Assembly (NCBI GenBank): GCA_000416005.1
Contig: KE356562.1
Coordinates: 686,793 to 692,243, forward strand
Direction: 5' to 3'
DNA length: 5,451 nt
From: Haloquadratum sp. J07HQX50
GTDB taxonomy: Archaea; Halobacteriota; Halobacteria; Halobacteriales; Haloferacaceae
The notes beneath the pieces are model-generated. The model saw only the letters and a program-made list of their open reading frames with translations. It did no database searches and was not told where the DNA came from. The position numbers were made by a program, and so were the translations under genes. Below are positions 1 to 5,451 of the stretch, piece by piece. Every line of letters begins with the position of its first letter. Position 1 is the first letter of the stretch.

Positions 1-171
1 GTTGATCAGGTGATTGTCGTCGAATGTAACGCAAACGGGCAGTTCGCCGATATCGTCGAGCATGACACACTTTCACGAGTCGATCGAATCATCAAGTACG
101 ACGGCGTACGATTCAAAGCGGATGAGCTCGCAACGAAAATTAAACAGAAATTGGTGGCCTTAACAGCATGA
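1..171 (+). CDS. korA: 2-oxoacid:ferredoxin oxidoreductase alpha subunit, C-terminal end (partial)
   Basis: The frame is open from base 1 to the TGA at 169-171 and gives the last 56 residues of a longer protein. It begins VDQVIVVECNANGQFADI and contains IIKYDGVRFKADEL. The 'VVE-N--GQFAD' strand and the following 'KYDG--F---EL' helix are typical of the C-terminal domain of 2-oxoacid:ferredoxin oxidoreductase alpha (fused gamma-alpha) subunits. The enzyme is cytoplasmic and oxidatively decarboxylates a 2-oxoacid (2-oxoglutarate or pyruvate) to the acyl-CoA while reducing ferredoxin. The stop overlaps the start of the next gene in an ATGA, so the two subunits are translationally coupled, as expected for a heterodimer made in equal amounts. 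Most of the gene lies to the left of the window. The choice of kor over por is uncertain, because the tail does not fix the substrate. Confidence 0.85.
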   Translation, partial: VDQVIVVECNANGQFADIVEHDTLSRVDRIIKYDGVRFKADELATKIKQKLVALTA

Positions 172-1031
172 GTTCAGATATACGATTTACTGATTTCAAG
201 TCCGATAAACAACCAACGTGGTGTCCTGGATGCGGTGATTTCGGGACCATGAATGGAATGATGAAAGCACTGGCGAATACAGGCAACCGTCCAGATGACA
301 CGTTTATTGTCGCTGGGATTGGCTGCTCGGGGAAGATTGGAACATACATGCACTCGTATGCGCTCCATGGTGTTCACGGACGGGCACTCCCCGTCGGAAC
401 CGGTGTAAAGCTCGCAAACCCGAATTTAGAAGTAATGGTCGCAGGCGGAGATGGTGATGGTTATTCAATTGGTGCAGGTCACTTTGTCCACGCAGTACGA
501 CGGAATGTCGATATGTCTTATATCGTGATGGACAATCGAATATACGGGCTGACTAAGGGACAGGCCTCACCAACTTCACGCGAAGACTTCGAGACTTCAA
601 CAACACCTGAGGGACCACAGCAACCGCCGGTGAATCCGCTTGCGCTGGCCTTAGCTGCGGGTGGAACATTCATCGCACAATCGTTTGCAACGGATGCACA
701 GCGCCACGCTGAAATCGTTCAAAAAGCAATCGAACACGATGGATTCGGATTTGTCAATGTGTTTAGTCCCTGTGTGACATTCAACGACGTCGACACCTAC
801 GAGTATTTCCGAGAGAATCTTGCAGACGTTGCCGAAGAGGGTCATGACCCCTCAGATTACGATACGGCTAAGAATAAAATCCTTGATAATGAGCGTGAGT
901 ATCAGGGCGTTCTATGGCAGGATGAACACTCGACCGCATACGACGAACAACATGCCTTAGATGAAAATATGTCAGTGATGACCGATGGTGCCCCAGATGG
1001 GGCAATGGATCTGGTTCGAGAATTTTATTAA
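168..1031 (+). CDS. korB: 2-oxoacid:ferredoxin oxidoreductase beta subunit
   Basis: A complete 287-residue protein of the usual length for the beta subunit of the two-subunit archaeal enzyme. This subunit holds thiamine diphosphate and a [4Fe-4S] cluster, and with the alpha subunit converts a 2-oxoacid plus CoA to acyl-CoA, CO2 and reduced ferredoxin. Visible motifs are WCPGCG at residues 18-23, GIGCSGK with Cys53, the ThDP/Mg site GDGDG at 94-98 with Asn123, and YGLTKGQASPTS at 126-137, which is diagnostic for this family. Cys202 (FSPC) matches the fourth cluster ligand, so C19, C22, C53 and C202 fit the Cys pattern of the Sulfolobus enzyme. The ATG at 168 overlaps the korA stop and sits just ahead of the conserved N-terminus, so the start is well supported. 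Haloarchaea use such enzymes in place of 2-oxoacid dehydrogenase complexes in central metabolism. The substrate (2-oxoglutarate, pyruvate or a broader range) cannot be told from sequence alone. Confidence 0.93.
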   Translation: MSSDIRFTDFKSDKQPTWCPGCGDFGTMNGMMKALANTGNRPDDTFIVAGIGCSGKIGTYMHSYALHGVHGRALPVGTGVKLANPNLEVMVAGGDGDGYSIGAGHFVHAVRRNVDMSYIVMDNRIYGLTKGQASPTSREDFETSTTPEGPQQPPVNPLALALAAGGTFIAQSFATDAQRHAEIVQKAIEHDGFGFVNVFSPCVTFNDVDTYEYFRENLADVAEEGHDPSDYDTAKNKILDNEREYQGVLWQDEHSTAYDEQHALDENMSVMTDGAPDGAMDLVREFY

Positions 1032-1061
1032 CTCACTTTAGATTTAAGTACGAATCCGGTT

Positions 1062-1070
1062 ACTTTTAGA
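1062..1070 (+). promoter_or_regulatory. Probable TATA box of the geranylgeranyl reductase gene
   Basis: An AT-rich ACTTTTAGA block in the 62-base gap after korB is centred 28 bases upstream of the ATG at 1094. That is the spacing expected for an archaeal TATA box serving a leaderless transcript that starts at the A of the start codon. No clear Shine-Dalgarno sequence precedes the gene, which fits. The position favours the 1094 start over the in-frame ATG at 1079, and it suggests the gene can be transcribed separately from korAB. Confidence 0.5.
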
Positions 1071-1093
1071 AGTTTCAAATGCCATATGTGGGT

Positions 1094-2455
1094 ATGTCAA
1101 CCAGAGCCTACGATGTAGTCATCGTTGGCGGAGGCACGGCGGGGGCTTTTGCTGCTGCGACAGCAGCGGCCGAAGGTGTCAATACCGTGATTATTGAACG
1201 AAAGTCAGCTGACGAAGCGGGTCATATTGCTTGCGGTGATGCAATCAAAGGCACGAGTACCTTCCCAGATGTTATTGATCTTGATCACCTCAAAGATGAA
1301 GCATTCACCAATCAGCGAATCCAACGGGCTGTCTTTGAGAATCCAGAAGGAGACGACGTCGATATTGACTTCGGGGATTATGGAGCCGTCATTGATCGGA
1401 AGCGCTACGGAGAGGTTATTCTCTCTGAAGCGCAGCGTCTTGGCGCAGAAATTCACTATGATACGGTTGTCCAAGATGTACAGCAGACCGACGACGGTAC
1501 TGTCACGGGAGTCAAAGCGATGCGTGATGGAACACCGCTCACATATGAGGCCGAGGTCACGGTTGATGCGGCTGGCGCACTCTCTATTCTACAAGATAAG
1601 ACTGAATTTGAGTATTCCCACTTCGATACGAATGTGTCGTATTCACAGTTCTGTTCAGCTTACAGGGAGGTTCTCAATGTCCCTGAGCCGGTTTCATACG
1701 ACGATGCGATCGTGTTCAAGCCGACCAAGGAGCTTGGCTATCTGTGGTACTTCCCGCGAACATCGACTGAGATCAACGTTGGTCTTGGGTTCCAGATGAC
1801 TGAAGAGCCAATAGAGCTTGTCGAAACGCTCAAACGTGATATTCAGACTCGTCCAGAGCTGCGAAACGGGACAGTGAAAGACAAACTTGGCGCGTCTCTC
1901 CCGACGCGACGCCCATATGACTCAGCCGTGGCTGATGGGTTTGTTGCGGTGGGTGATGCGGCCGGTCATGTCAATCCAACAACTGGCGGAGGGATTCCAG
2001 GCGCGGCGAAATCGGCACACTGGGCAGCAAAACATATCGTACGAGCAATTAGCGAGGGCGACGTATCGGAGCACATCTCTGGCAGTACATGAGATGTATG
2101 ACTAGTTTCGCAGCGTTTGCTGCGATTGATCTGTATAATCTCTGGGGAACCGTCAAGGGATGTTGATGAACTGGTGGATATTGTCTCTGCAGTGCCCGGT
2201 CAACAGCTTGCAGATGCACTAAGCAGTGGGTCTTCAAATATGGGGTTGCTCCTCAAATTAAAAACTCTTCTTGGAACGTTTGGTCACTGGGATGCGCTGT
2301 ATGAACTGTATCAGGTGAGTCAACGTGCAAAAGAAATCACACGTCTATATGCTGAATATCCATCGACGCCAGAGGCGTTCGAAACGTGGCAAGCAGATCG
2401 TGACGACTTAATGGACGAATTTTACACGCTGACTGGTGCAGTAAAGAAGTACTGA
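1094..2455 (+). pseudogene. Geranylgeranyl reductase-family FAD-dependent oxidoreductase, frameshifted near the C-terminal third
   Basis: The family consists of FAD enzymes that reduce isoprenoid double bonds, such as the geranylgeranyl chains of archaeal lipids or the side chain of menaquinone. The N-terminal Rossmann motif GGGTAG is at residues 12-17 with Glu35 ending the second strand, IACGDAIKG follows, and the second FAD motif GDAAGHVNPTTGGGIPGA starts near residue 287. The first frame runs to TGA 2090-2092. The homologous reading then continues one frame back (LWQYM from 2077, MTSF from 2098, FAAIDLYNLWGTVK to 2157), and returns to the first frame at 2159 as DVDELVDIVSAVPGQQLADAL, ending at 2455. 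The rejoined length is about 453 residues, as expected for the family. I chose ATG 1094 over ATG 1079 because MSTRAYDVVIV is a usual start and the TATA box fits. All damage lies within about 85 bases, so it is a recent pseudogene or a sequencing error. The exact substrate is not determinable; a lipid role is the family default. Confidence 0.85.
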
Positions 2456-2635
2456 GTCGTTCCTGCGCTCTCGTTCAACTAGTAGAGCAGACCGTGTATC
2501 CCGCGTCGTTCAGAACGATTCAATATTTGCTACCATCTCACACATAGTCTCATACATCATTCGATCCTCATGCAATTTTATACGAACGACCCTTACTACA
2601 CGCCGCGTTATTGAAGTTTCCTGTTTCGATGACGG
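2456..2635. other. Intergenic stretch with no recognised gene
   Basis: No reading frame here looks like a protein. Three copies of TCGTTC occur at 2457, 2471 and 2506, and the last forms a perfect 13-base dyad (TCGTTC-A-GAACGA, 2506-2518), which could be a protein site or chance. An AT-rich block around 2573-2583 (CAATTTTATACG) resembles a TATA box pointing into the hairpin-rich region to the right, but nothing intact follows it. Confidence 0.4.
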
Positions 2636-2748
2636 TGTCAGGCGGCGTCTGACAGCCCGTGAGATGCTCTCTCATGAACGTGCTTTCCATCCCGGCCTCT
2701 GATACTCCAGAGAAAGTGAACAGACCAAGCGCAGTCTCCACAGGCGTG

Positions 2749-2769
2749 AACGAGAGCGAAACTCTCGTT
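2749..2769 (+). repeat. Perfect 8-bp inverted repeat with 5-base loop
   Basis: AACGAGAG (2749-2756) and CTCTCGTT (2762-2769) pair perfectly around the loop CGAAA. GTG (2746-2748) and CAC (2772-2774) can add three pairs beyond a two-base bulge. It is the strongest simple hairpin in the window. Confidence 0.7.
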
Positions 2770-2778
2770 TGCACATCA

Positions 2779-2795
2779 GAATCGCAGGGCGATTC
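2779..2795 (+). repeat. Perfect 7-bp inverted repeat with 3-base loop
   Basis: GAATCGC (2779-2785) and GCGATTC (2789-2795) pair perfectly around AGG. It follows the preceding hairpin by nine bases, so the two would stand side by side in a transcript. Confidence 0.65.
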
Positions 2796-2866
2796 GTTGT
2801 CACACCAGCACTCACATTCTGGCGACGCTGTATCCTCGCCGTACTCACAGAGACGAAAGGAGGAAA

Positions 2867-2886
2867 CCCACGGCTTGAGTTGTGGG
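2867..2886 (+). repeat. Right-end-type palindrome of an IS200/IS605-family element
   Basis: CCCACGGC and GTTGTGGG pair around TTGA, with two G-T pairs. An additional T-A pair can form inside, leaving a two-base loop. The layout (CCCACG-C, four-base loop, GT-GT-GGG) matches the hairpin at 4252-4272. Subterminal imperfect palindromes of this type mark the right end of IS200/IS605 elements and are recognised as single-stranded DNA by TnpA. The 102 bases between this hairpin and the tnpB start at 2989 show no other structure I can name and should hold the left end of the second element. Confidence 0.5.
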
Positions 2887-2988
2887 AGGAATCCGACAAG
2901 CCAGTAAACAACCTACGAGCGATAGCAACCCGACTCCCCACTCCAGTCACAGAATTTCTCAAGAGTAAGTTTGACCTGTAAAGTAACC

Positions 2989-4278
2989 ATGGAGCTTATT
3001 CGCACCGTCAAAGTCAAGCTCGATGTGCCTAGCGAACAGTGCAACGACCCCCATCAAATCAAAAATTAGTTCCTCCACTGTGCGAACACCACCGCAGAGT
3101 GGACATGGAGATACCCGAACGCTACTGCGTAACCTCAAAAAGAAACCCGAGAAATCCCTCTACGAGCGACTTCGCAACGAGACGGTGTTGACCGCCAACC
3201 TCGTCCAGAAGGGCATTCGGCGGGCTATCGAGGCCACGAAAAGTGGTGTCAGCCGACTCAAGAAAGGTGACAACACCACTCGACCGCATTTCGATTCGTG
3301 GAGCGTCGTCTACGACAAGCGAAGTGCAACGTTCCACTGCGACCACGTTTCCCTCTCAACGGTGAACGGTCGTGTCGAGTGCGACTACGTGCTTCCCGAC
3401 CGAGGGAACACCAATTGGTAAGTACTCGCTGAACGAGGACTATGAGTTCCGTACGTCCACGTTACAGTACGACCGCCCCACTCGTTCTATCTCCACGCTC
3501 GGATGCGCCGAATCGAGAGTAACGAGCAAGAGCAGTCCACGAGTGATTCTTCTGACTCCAAGTACAGAACAGTCCTTTGTGTTGACCTGAATGTGGATGG
3601 CACTCTTGCTGTGACTTCGACGGGCACGTTCATCGGGAACGCTGACGAGATGAACCACCGAAGCCGAGAGTTTGAGAAGACTCGCGGGTCGATCCAACAG
3701 ACAGGTATGCGGTCGGCACAGTTATCGATTCAGTCGATGAACGACCGCGAACACCATTGGATGCAGGACGAGTTATACCGAGCCTCGAATCAGACTCTCG
3801 AAGCAGCCCGCGAAAATGAGTGTACGCATATCGCGTTCGAGAGCCTGACCGATATTTGGAACCAGATGGCTGGTGCAAAGAGATTTCACTATGGGCGTTC
3901 CGTCACCTCTACCAGTACACCGAGTACAAAGCCAAGATGTTCGGGTTTGAGGTCAAACAGGTGAGTCCTGCGTACACGAGTCAGCGGTGTTCTTCGTGTG
4001 GGTTTACACACGAGAACAATCGGCGGTCGAAGCACCAATTCTTGTGTCAAAAGTGCAAGTACGAACTGAACGCGGACTACAACGCGAGCAAGAACATCGC
4101 TCGCAAACTTCTCAAGACACTCCACTCGGGGCAGAAGTCTTTGGATGGAGGCGCACCCTGTCAGTATGCGCTCACGTCAGGGACGCTGAACCTGAATGGC
4201 GATTACACCGCCTCCGTCAGTACGACGGCAGAAGGGGAGTCCACTGACAAGCCCACGACTGAAGTCGTTGGGAACTGA
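2989..4278 (+). pseudogene. tnpB: IS1341-type (IS200/IS605) TnpB-like RNA-guided nuclease, heavily degenerate
   Basis: The pieces join into one TnpB of about 425 residues. MELIRTVKVKLDVPSEQ starts at ATG 2989 and reaches an in-frame TAG at 3067-3069 (probably from CAG) before FLHCANTTAEW. Four -1 shifts lie near 3114-3116 (C run), 3137-3141 (A run), 3477-3484 and 3888-3891, and one +1 (or -2) shift lies near 3396-3402. The last segment ends at TGA 4276-4278. TnpB is a small RuvC-like nuclease guided by an omega RNA made from the element's 3' end. The RuvC acidic codons remain: GAC 3584 (VDLNVDG), GAG 3839 (AFESLTDI) and GAC 4075 (NADYNASKN). So do the zinc-finger cysteines at 3988, 3997, 4045 and 4054 (CSSC...CQKC). 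VLCVDLN has Cys where Gly is usual. Codons are richer in CTC, GAC and CGC than in the flanking genes, which suggests transfer. No tnpA is near, as in IS1341-type elements. The protein cannot be made intact. Confidence 0.93.
4252..4272 (+). repeat. Right-end palindrome at the tnpB 3' end
   Basis: CCCACGAC (4252-4259) and GTCGTTGGG (4264-4272) pair around TGAA with one bulged T. It overlaps the last codons of tnpB, just before its stop, as is common for IS200/IS605 right ends and for the scaffold of TnpB omega RNA. A second short perfect hairpin, CCGTC/GACGG, lies just upstream at 4214-4228. Confidence 0.6.
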
Positions 4279-4343
4279 CTCGCGGATCGTTGCTTGAGGG
4301 CGGGGGCTAAGCCTGCAAACTGGTAAAATAGGGGGCAAGACCC

Positions 4344-4355
4344 TTGCTTAAGCAA
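4344..4355. repeat. 12-bp perfect palindrome TTGCTTAAGCAA
   Basis: A self-complementary 12-mer in the flank downstream of tnpB. It competes with the long-range pairing to GTTGCTT at 4289-4295, so it could be part of a switching RNA fold, a protein site, or chance. Confidence 0.4.
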
Positions 4356-4428
4356 CAAGCGAAGTGAGTGAGTAGGGAGGGGATACGCCCCGACAACCAC
4401 AACATTCATTTCCGTCATTTCACAACGG

Positions 4429-4436
4429 CTTTTGAG
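4429..4436 (+). promoter_or_regulatory. Probable TATA box of the aldo/keto reductase gene
   Basis: CTTTTGAG is centred 28-29 bases upstream of the ATG at 4461. This is the same spacing, and a similar core (CTTTT), as the element ahead of the geranylgeranyl reductase gene. It supports a leaderless transcript from ATG 4461. The box lies only about 40 bases beyond the last transposon-associated hairpin. Confidence 0.45.
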
Positions 4437-4460
4437 TAGCAGCGTTTGAATACAAGTATA

Positions 4461-5291
4461 ATGAACCAGTCTGCCCAATCCGATGTATATGCCCCAACTG
4501 ATGACGAAATGCCAATGCTCGGATTAGGCACCTGGGAGAACACGGACCCAGATGCCTGTGCCTCCGCTGTCAAAACAGCGATTGAGATGGGCTATCGGCA
4601 TATTGACACAGCCCAAGCATATGGGAATGAAGCGGATGTTGGGAGAGGAATTGAAGCAGCGTCAGTTCCTCGTGAAGAGCTTTTTATAGCTACCAAAGTC
4701 TGGATCACAAATCTCTCCCCGGATGATATTCGACGATCCACGAAAGAGAGTCTGAATAAACTTGGTCTTGATTACGTTGATCTGTTATATATTCACTGGC
4801 CTGCTCGTGCGTATGACCCAAAGGCCTCCCTCGCAGTGTTTGAGAAGTTATCTGAAGAAGGAATGATCAATCATATTGGAATCAGTAATTTTGAACCCGC
4901 ACAGGTCGACCAAGCGATTGAACTGACGGATGCACCGATCTTTGCAAATCAAATTGAGATCCACCCGCTACTCCCGCAGACGACACTGTGTGAACACTGT
5001 GAACAGCAGGGTGTAAGCCTTGTCGCATACTCACCGCTTGCCAGAGGTGCGGTATTTGAAGTTCCCGAACTGAGCGAGATAGCTGAGAAACACGACGTCA
5101 GTGAGGCACAGGTATCGCTTGCTTGGCTGCGTAAAAAAGGGGTCACAACTATTCCGAAAGCAACGAGCGAAGCGCATATTCGCGACAATTGGAGATCACT
5201 ACAGCTCAACTTAGACGCGGCCGATATCGAAAAGATCGATTCGATTGAGCAGACAGACCGCCGTGTAGACCCAAGTTTCGCACCATGGTAA
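4461..5291 (+). CDS. Aldo/keto reductase
   Basis: An intact 276-residue NADP(H)-type aldo/keto reductase, a soluble TIM-barrel enzyme that reduces aldehydes or ketones. The N-terminal GLGTW strand is at residues 21-25. The catalytic tetrad is complete: Asp49 and Tyr54 in HIDTAQAYGNE, Lys79 in IATKVW, and His112 in YIHWP. GISNF, NQIEIHPL, AYSPLARG and the cofactor-binding IPKATSEAHIRDNW near the C-terminus follow in the usual order. The length fits the short prokaryotic 2,5-diketo-gluconate reductase-like subgroup. ATG 4461 is chosen over an in-frame TTG at 4446 because a TATA-like box lies 28 bases before it and the extra five residues look unconserved. It stands alone after the transposon remnant, so context does not tell the substrate. 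Members of this group accept many small carbonyls, and annotation below family level would be a guess. Confidence 0.95.
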   Translation: MNQSAQSDVYAPTDDEMPMLGLGTWENTDPDACASAVKTAIEMGYRHIDTAQAYGNEADVGRGIEAASVPREELFIATKVWITNLSPDDIRRSTKESLNKLGLDYVDLLYIHWPARAYDPKASLAVFEKLSEEGMINHIGISNFEPAQVDQAIELTDAPIFANQIEIHPLLPQTTLCEHCEQQGVSLVAYSPLARGAVFEVPELSEIAEKHDVSEAQVSLAWLRKKGVTTIPKATSEAHIRDNWRSLQLNLDAADIEKIDSIEQTDRRVDPSFAPW

Positions 5292-5330
5292 ATCCATAAT
5301 TTCTTTCACTCAGTAACGCTATATGCATTG

Positions 5331-5451
5331 ATGAAGTTTGAATTCAATTTGCCAGCGACTGTCGGAGTCTTGATTGCGTTCATCGCAATCGGAACAATCG
5401 GTCTGATGAGCATGGACGTCATGCAGTCATCAACGATACTCATGATGGTTA
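5331..5451 (+). CDS. Small membrane protein, N-terminal part (partial)
   Basis: An open frame starts at ATG 5331, 39 bases after the reductase stop, and runs off the window after 40 codons. It reads MKFEFNLPATVGVLIAFIAIGTIG and then LMSMDVMQSSTILMMV. A short polar start is followed by a hydrophobic segment at about residues 8-26 that can cross the membrane, and a second hydrophobic stretch begins near residue 35. This resembles short two-helix membrane proteins of unknown function common in haloarchaea (I recall DUF7333-type proteins with a similar start, but cannot confirm). Composition is like the neighbouring gene. Function is unknown. Confidence 0.6.
   Translation, partial: MKFEFNLPATVGVLIAFIAIGTIGLMSMDVMQSSTILMMV

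Larger units (their letters stand above)
2636..2886 (+). other. Hairpin-rich relic of an IS1341/PATE-like element 3' end (omega-RNA-like)
   Basis: This non-genic stretch holds six short inverted repeats: TGTCAG/CTGACA at 2636-2654; CGTGAGA/TCTCATG at 2658-2676 (one G-T pair); CTCTG/CAGAG at 2697-2712; AACGAGAG/CTCTCGTT at 2749-2769, extended by GTG/CAC to 2746-2774; GAATCGC/GCGATTC at 2779-2795; and CCCACGGCT/AGTTGTGGG at 2867-2886 (two G-T pairs). The last has nearly the same design as the hairpin at the end of the neighbouring tnpB (4252-4272). In IS200/IS605 elements the right end carries such a palindrome and encodes the structured omega (sotRNA) guide RNA of TnpB. I infer a decayed element end, or one of the PATE/MITE-like elements described in Haloquadratum. 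The hairpins are directly visible; the identity is inference. Confidence 0.45.
2659..2907 (+). pseudogene. Possible relic of a TnpB C-terminal tail
   Basis: This 82-residue open frame lies within the hairpin region. It has no domain I recognise and no zinc finger. Haloarchaeal TnpB proteins end in low-complexity tails translated through the structured 3' end of the element, and this frame reads through the hairpins in that manner: ...GVNESETLVCTSESQ... and then ETHGLSCGRN across the CCCACGGC hairpin. In the neighbouring tnpB the matching hairpin encodes KPTTEVVGN. The orientation of the hairpin at its 3' end supports a plus-strand relic. The minus strand is also open over most of the same bases, so the coding strand is not certain and the whole call is tentative. 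An alternative is that none of it was ever translated, as in a non-coding PATE/MITE. Confidence 0.25.
4214..4392 (+). ncRNA. Candidate omega RNA (sotRNA) at the tnpB 3' end
   Basis: The 3' end of tnpB and the following 114 bases can form a run of stems. These are CCGTC/GACGG (4214-4228), CCCACGAC/GTCGTTGGG (4252-4272), a long-range pair GTTGCTT (4289-4295) with AAGCAAC (4350-4356), GCAAG/CTTGC (4335-4347), and GGGG/CCCC (4379-4391). TnpB omega RNAs and the sense-overlapping RNAs of Halobacterium IS1341-type genes start inside the tnpB 3' end and run past its stop, so the position fits. The end of the element, and so the guide boundary, cannot be placed from one copy. Since tnpB is dead, any RNA would be a relic or would need a TnpB encoded elsewhere. 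Confidence 0.4.

Noticed and set aside
1079..1093. Earlier ATG start for the geranylgeranyl reductase
   Set aside because: The extra residues MPYVG are not typical of the family, and the TATA-like box fits the start at 1094.
1194..1799. A 201-codon open frame inside the geranylgeranyl reductase gene
   Set aside because: It is an out-of-frame shadow of the real gene. It is rich in Arg and Ser, lacks the acidic bias of the neighbours and has no motif.
2463..2490. Imperfect hairpin CTGC-GC-TCT / AGAGCAG after the reductase gene, as a terminator
   Set aside because: It has a 12-base loop, a two-base bulge and no T-run after it, so nothing supports termination.
2636..2886. CRISPR array suggested by the many short hairpins
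   Set aside because: The hairpins differ in sequence and spacing; there is no repeated unit with regular spacers and no cas gene.
3023..3142. The open frame leading into the middle of tnpB as a separate gene start
   Set aside because: Residues before LKKKPEKSLYERL do not resemble TnpB, while the matching N-terminal pieces lie in the two other frames, so this is a frameshift artefact.
4446..4460. TTG start for the aldo/keto reductase
   Set aside because: ATG 4461 lies 28 bases after the centre of a promoter-like element and gives a normal N-terminus.
4203..4478. Minus-strand 91-codon frame across the tnpB end and flank
   Set aside because: It crosses the end of the element and the reductase promoter, has no motif, and is best explained as chance.

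Overview
The window looks like a haloarchaeal chromosome. The proteins are acidic, the genes have short AT-rich archaeal promoters placed for leaderless transcription, and the transposon remnant belongs to the haloarchaeal IS1341-type (IS200/IS605) TnpB group. Base composition is near half G+C by eye (not computed) and codons such as GAT, AAT and ATT are common, which is low for haloarchaea. A Haloquadratum-like organism would fit, but that is a guess from composition and content.

Left part (1-2455): the end of the alpha subunit and the whole beta subunit of a two-subunit 2-oxoacid:ferredoxin oxidoreductase (korA/korB) overlap by four bases. A geranylgeranyl reductase-family flavoprotein gene follows on the same strand. 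It carries a tight cluster of indels between about 2074 and 2159 that takes the reading frame out and back again, so it is either a young pseudogene or a sequence with local errors. The pair has a metabolic logic: the first enzyme makes reduced ferredoxin, and ferredoxin is a known electron donor for archaeal geranylgeranyl reductase.

Middle part (2456-4445): a transposon graveyard. From about 2636 to 2886 there is a non-genic stretch packed with short perfect hairpins. It ends in a CCCACG-type hairpin that resembles the one at the 3' end of the tnpB beside it, and I read it as the decayed 3' end (tail plus omega-RNA-like region) of one IS1341-type element or a PATE/MITE-like derivative. Directly after it lies a second, nearly full-length tnpB (2989-4278), destroyed by an amber codon and about five frameshifts. 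Its three RuvC acidic codons and its CxxC/CxxC zinc finger are all still readable. The 3' flank to about 4392 can fold and is a candidate omega RNA. No tnpA is present.

Right part (4461-5451): an intact aldo/keto reductase with a complete D-Y-K-H tetrad, driven by its own promoter just beyond the transposon remnant, then the start of a small hydrophobic membrane protein that runs off the window. I did not find a convincing new multi-gene system. The most notable items are the indel cluster in the reductase, the hairpin array with its partner at the tnpB 3' end, and the ferredoxin link between korAB and the reductase.
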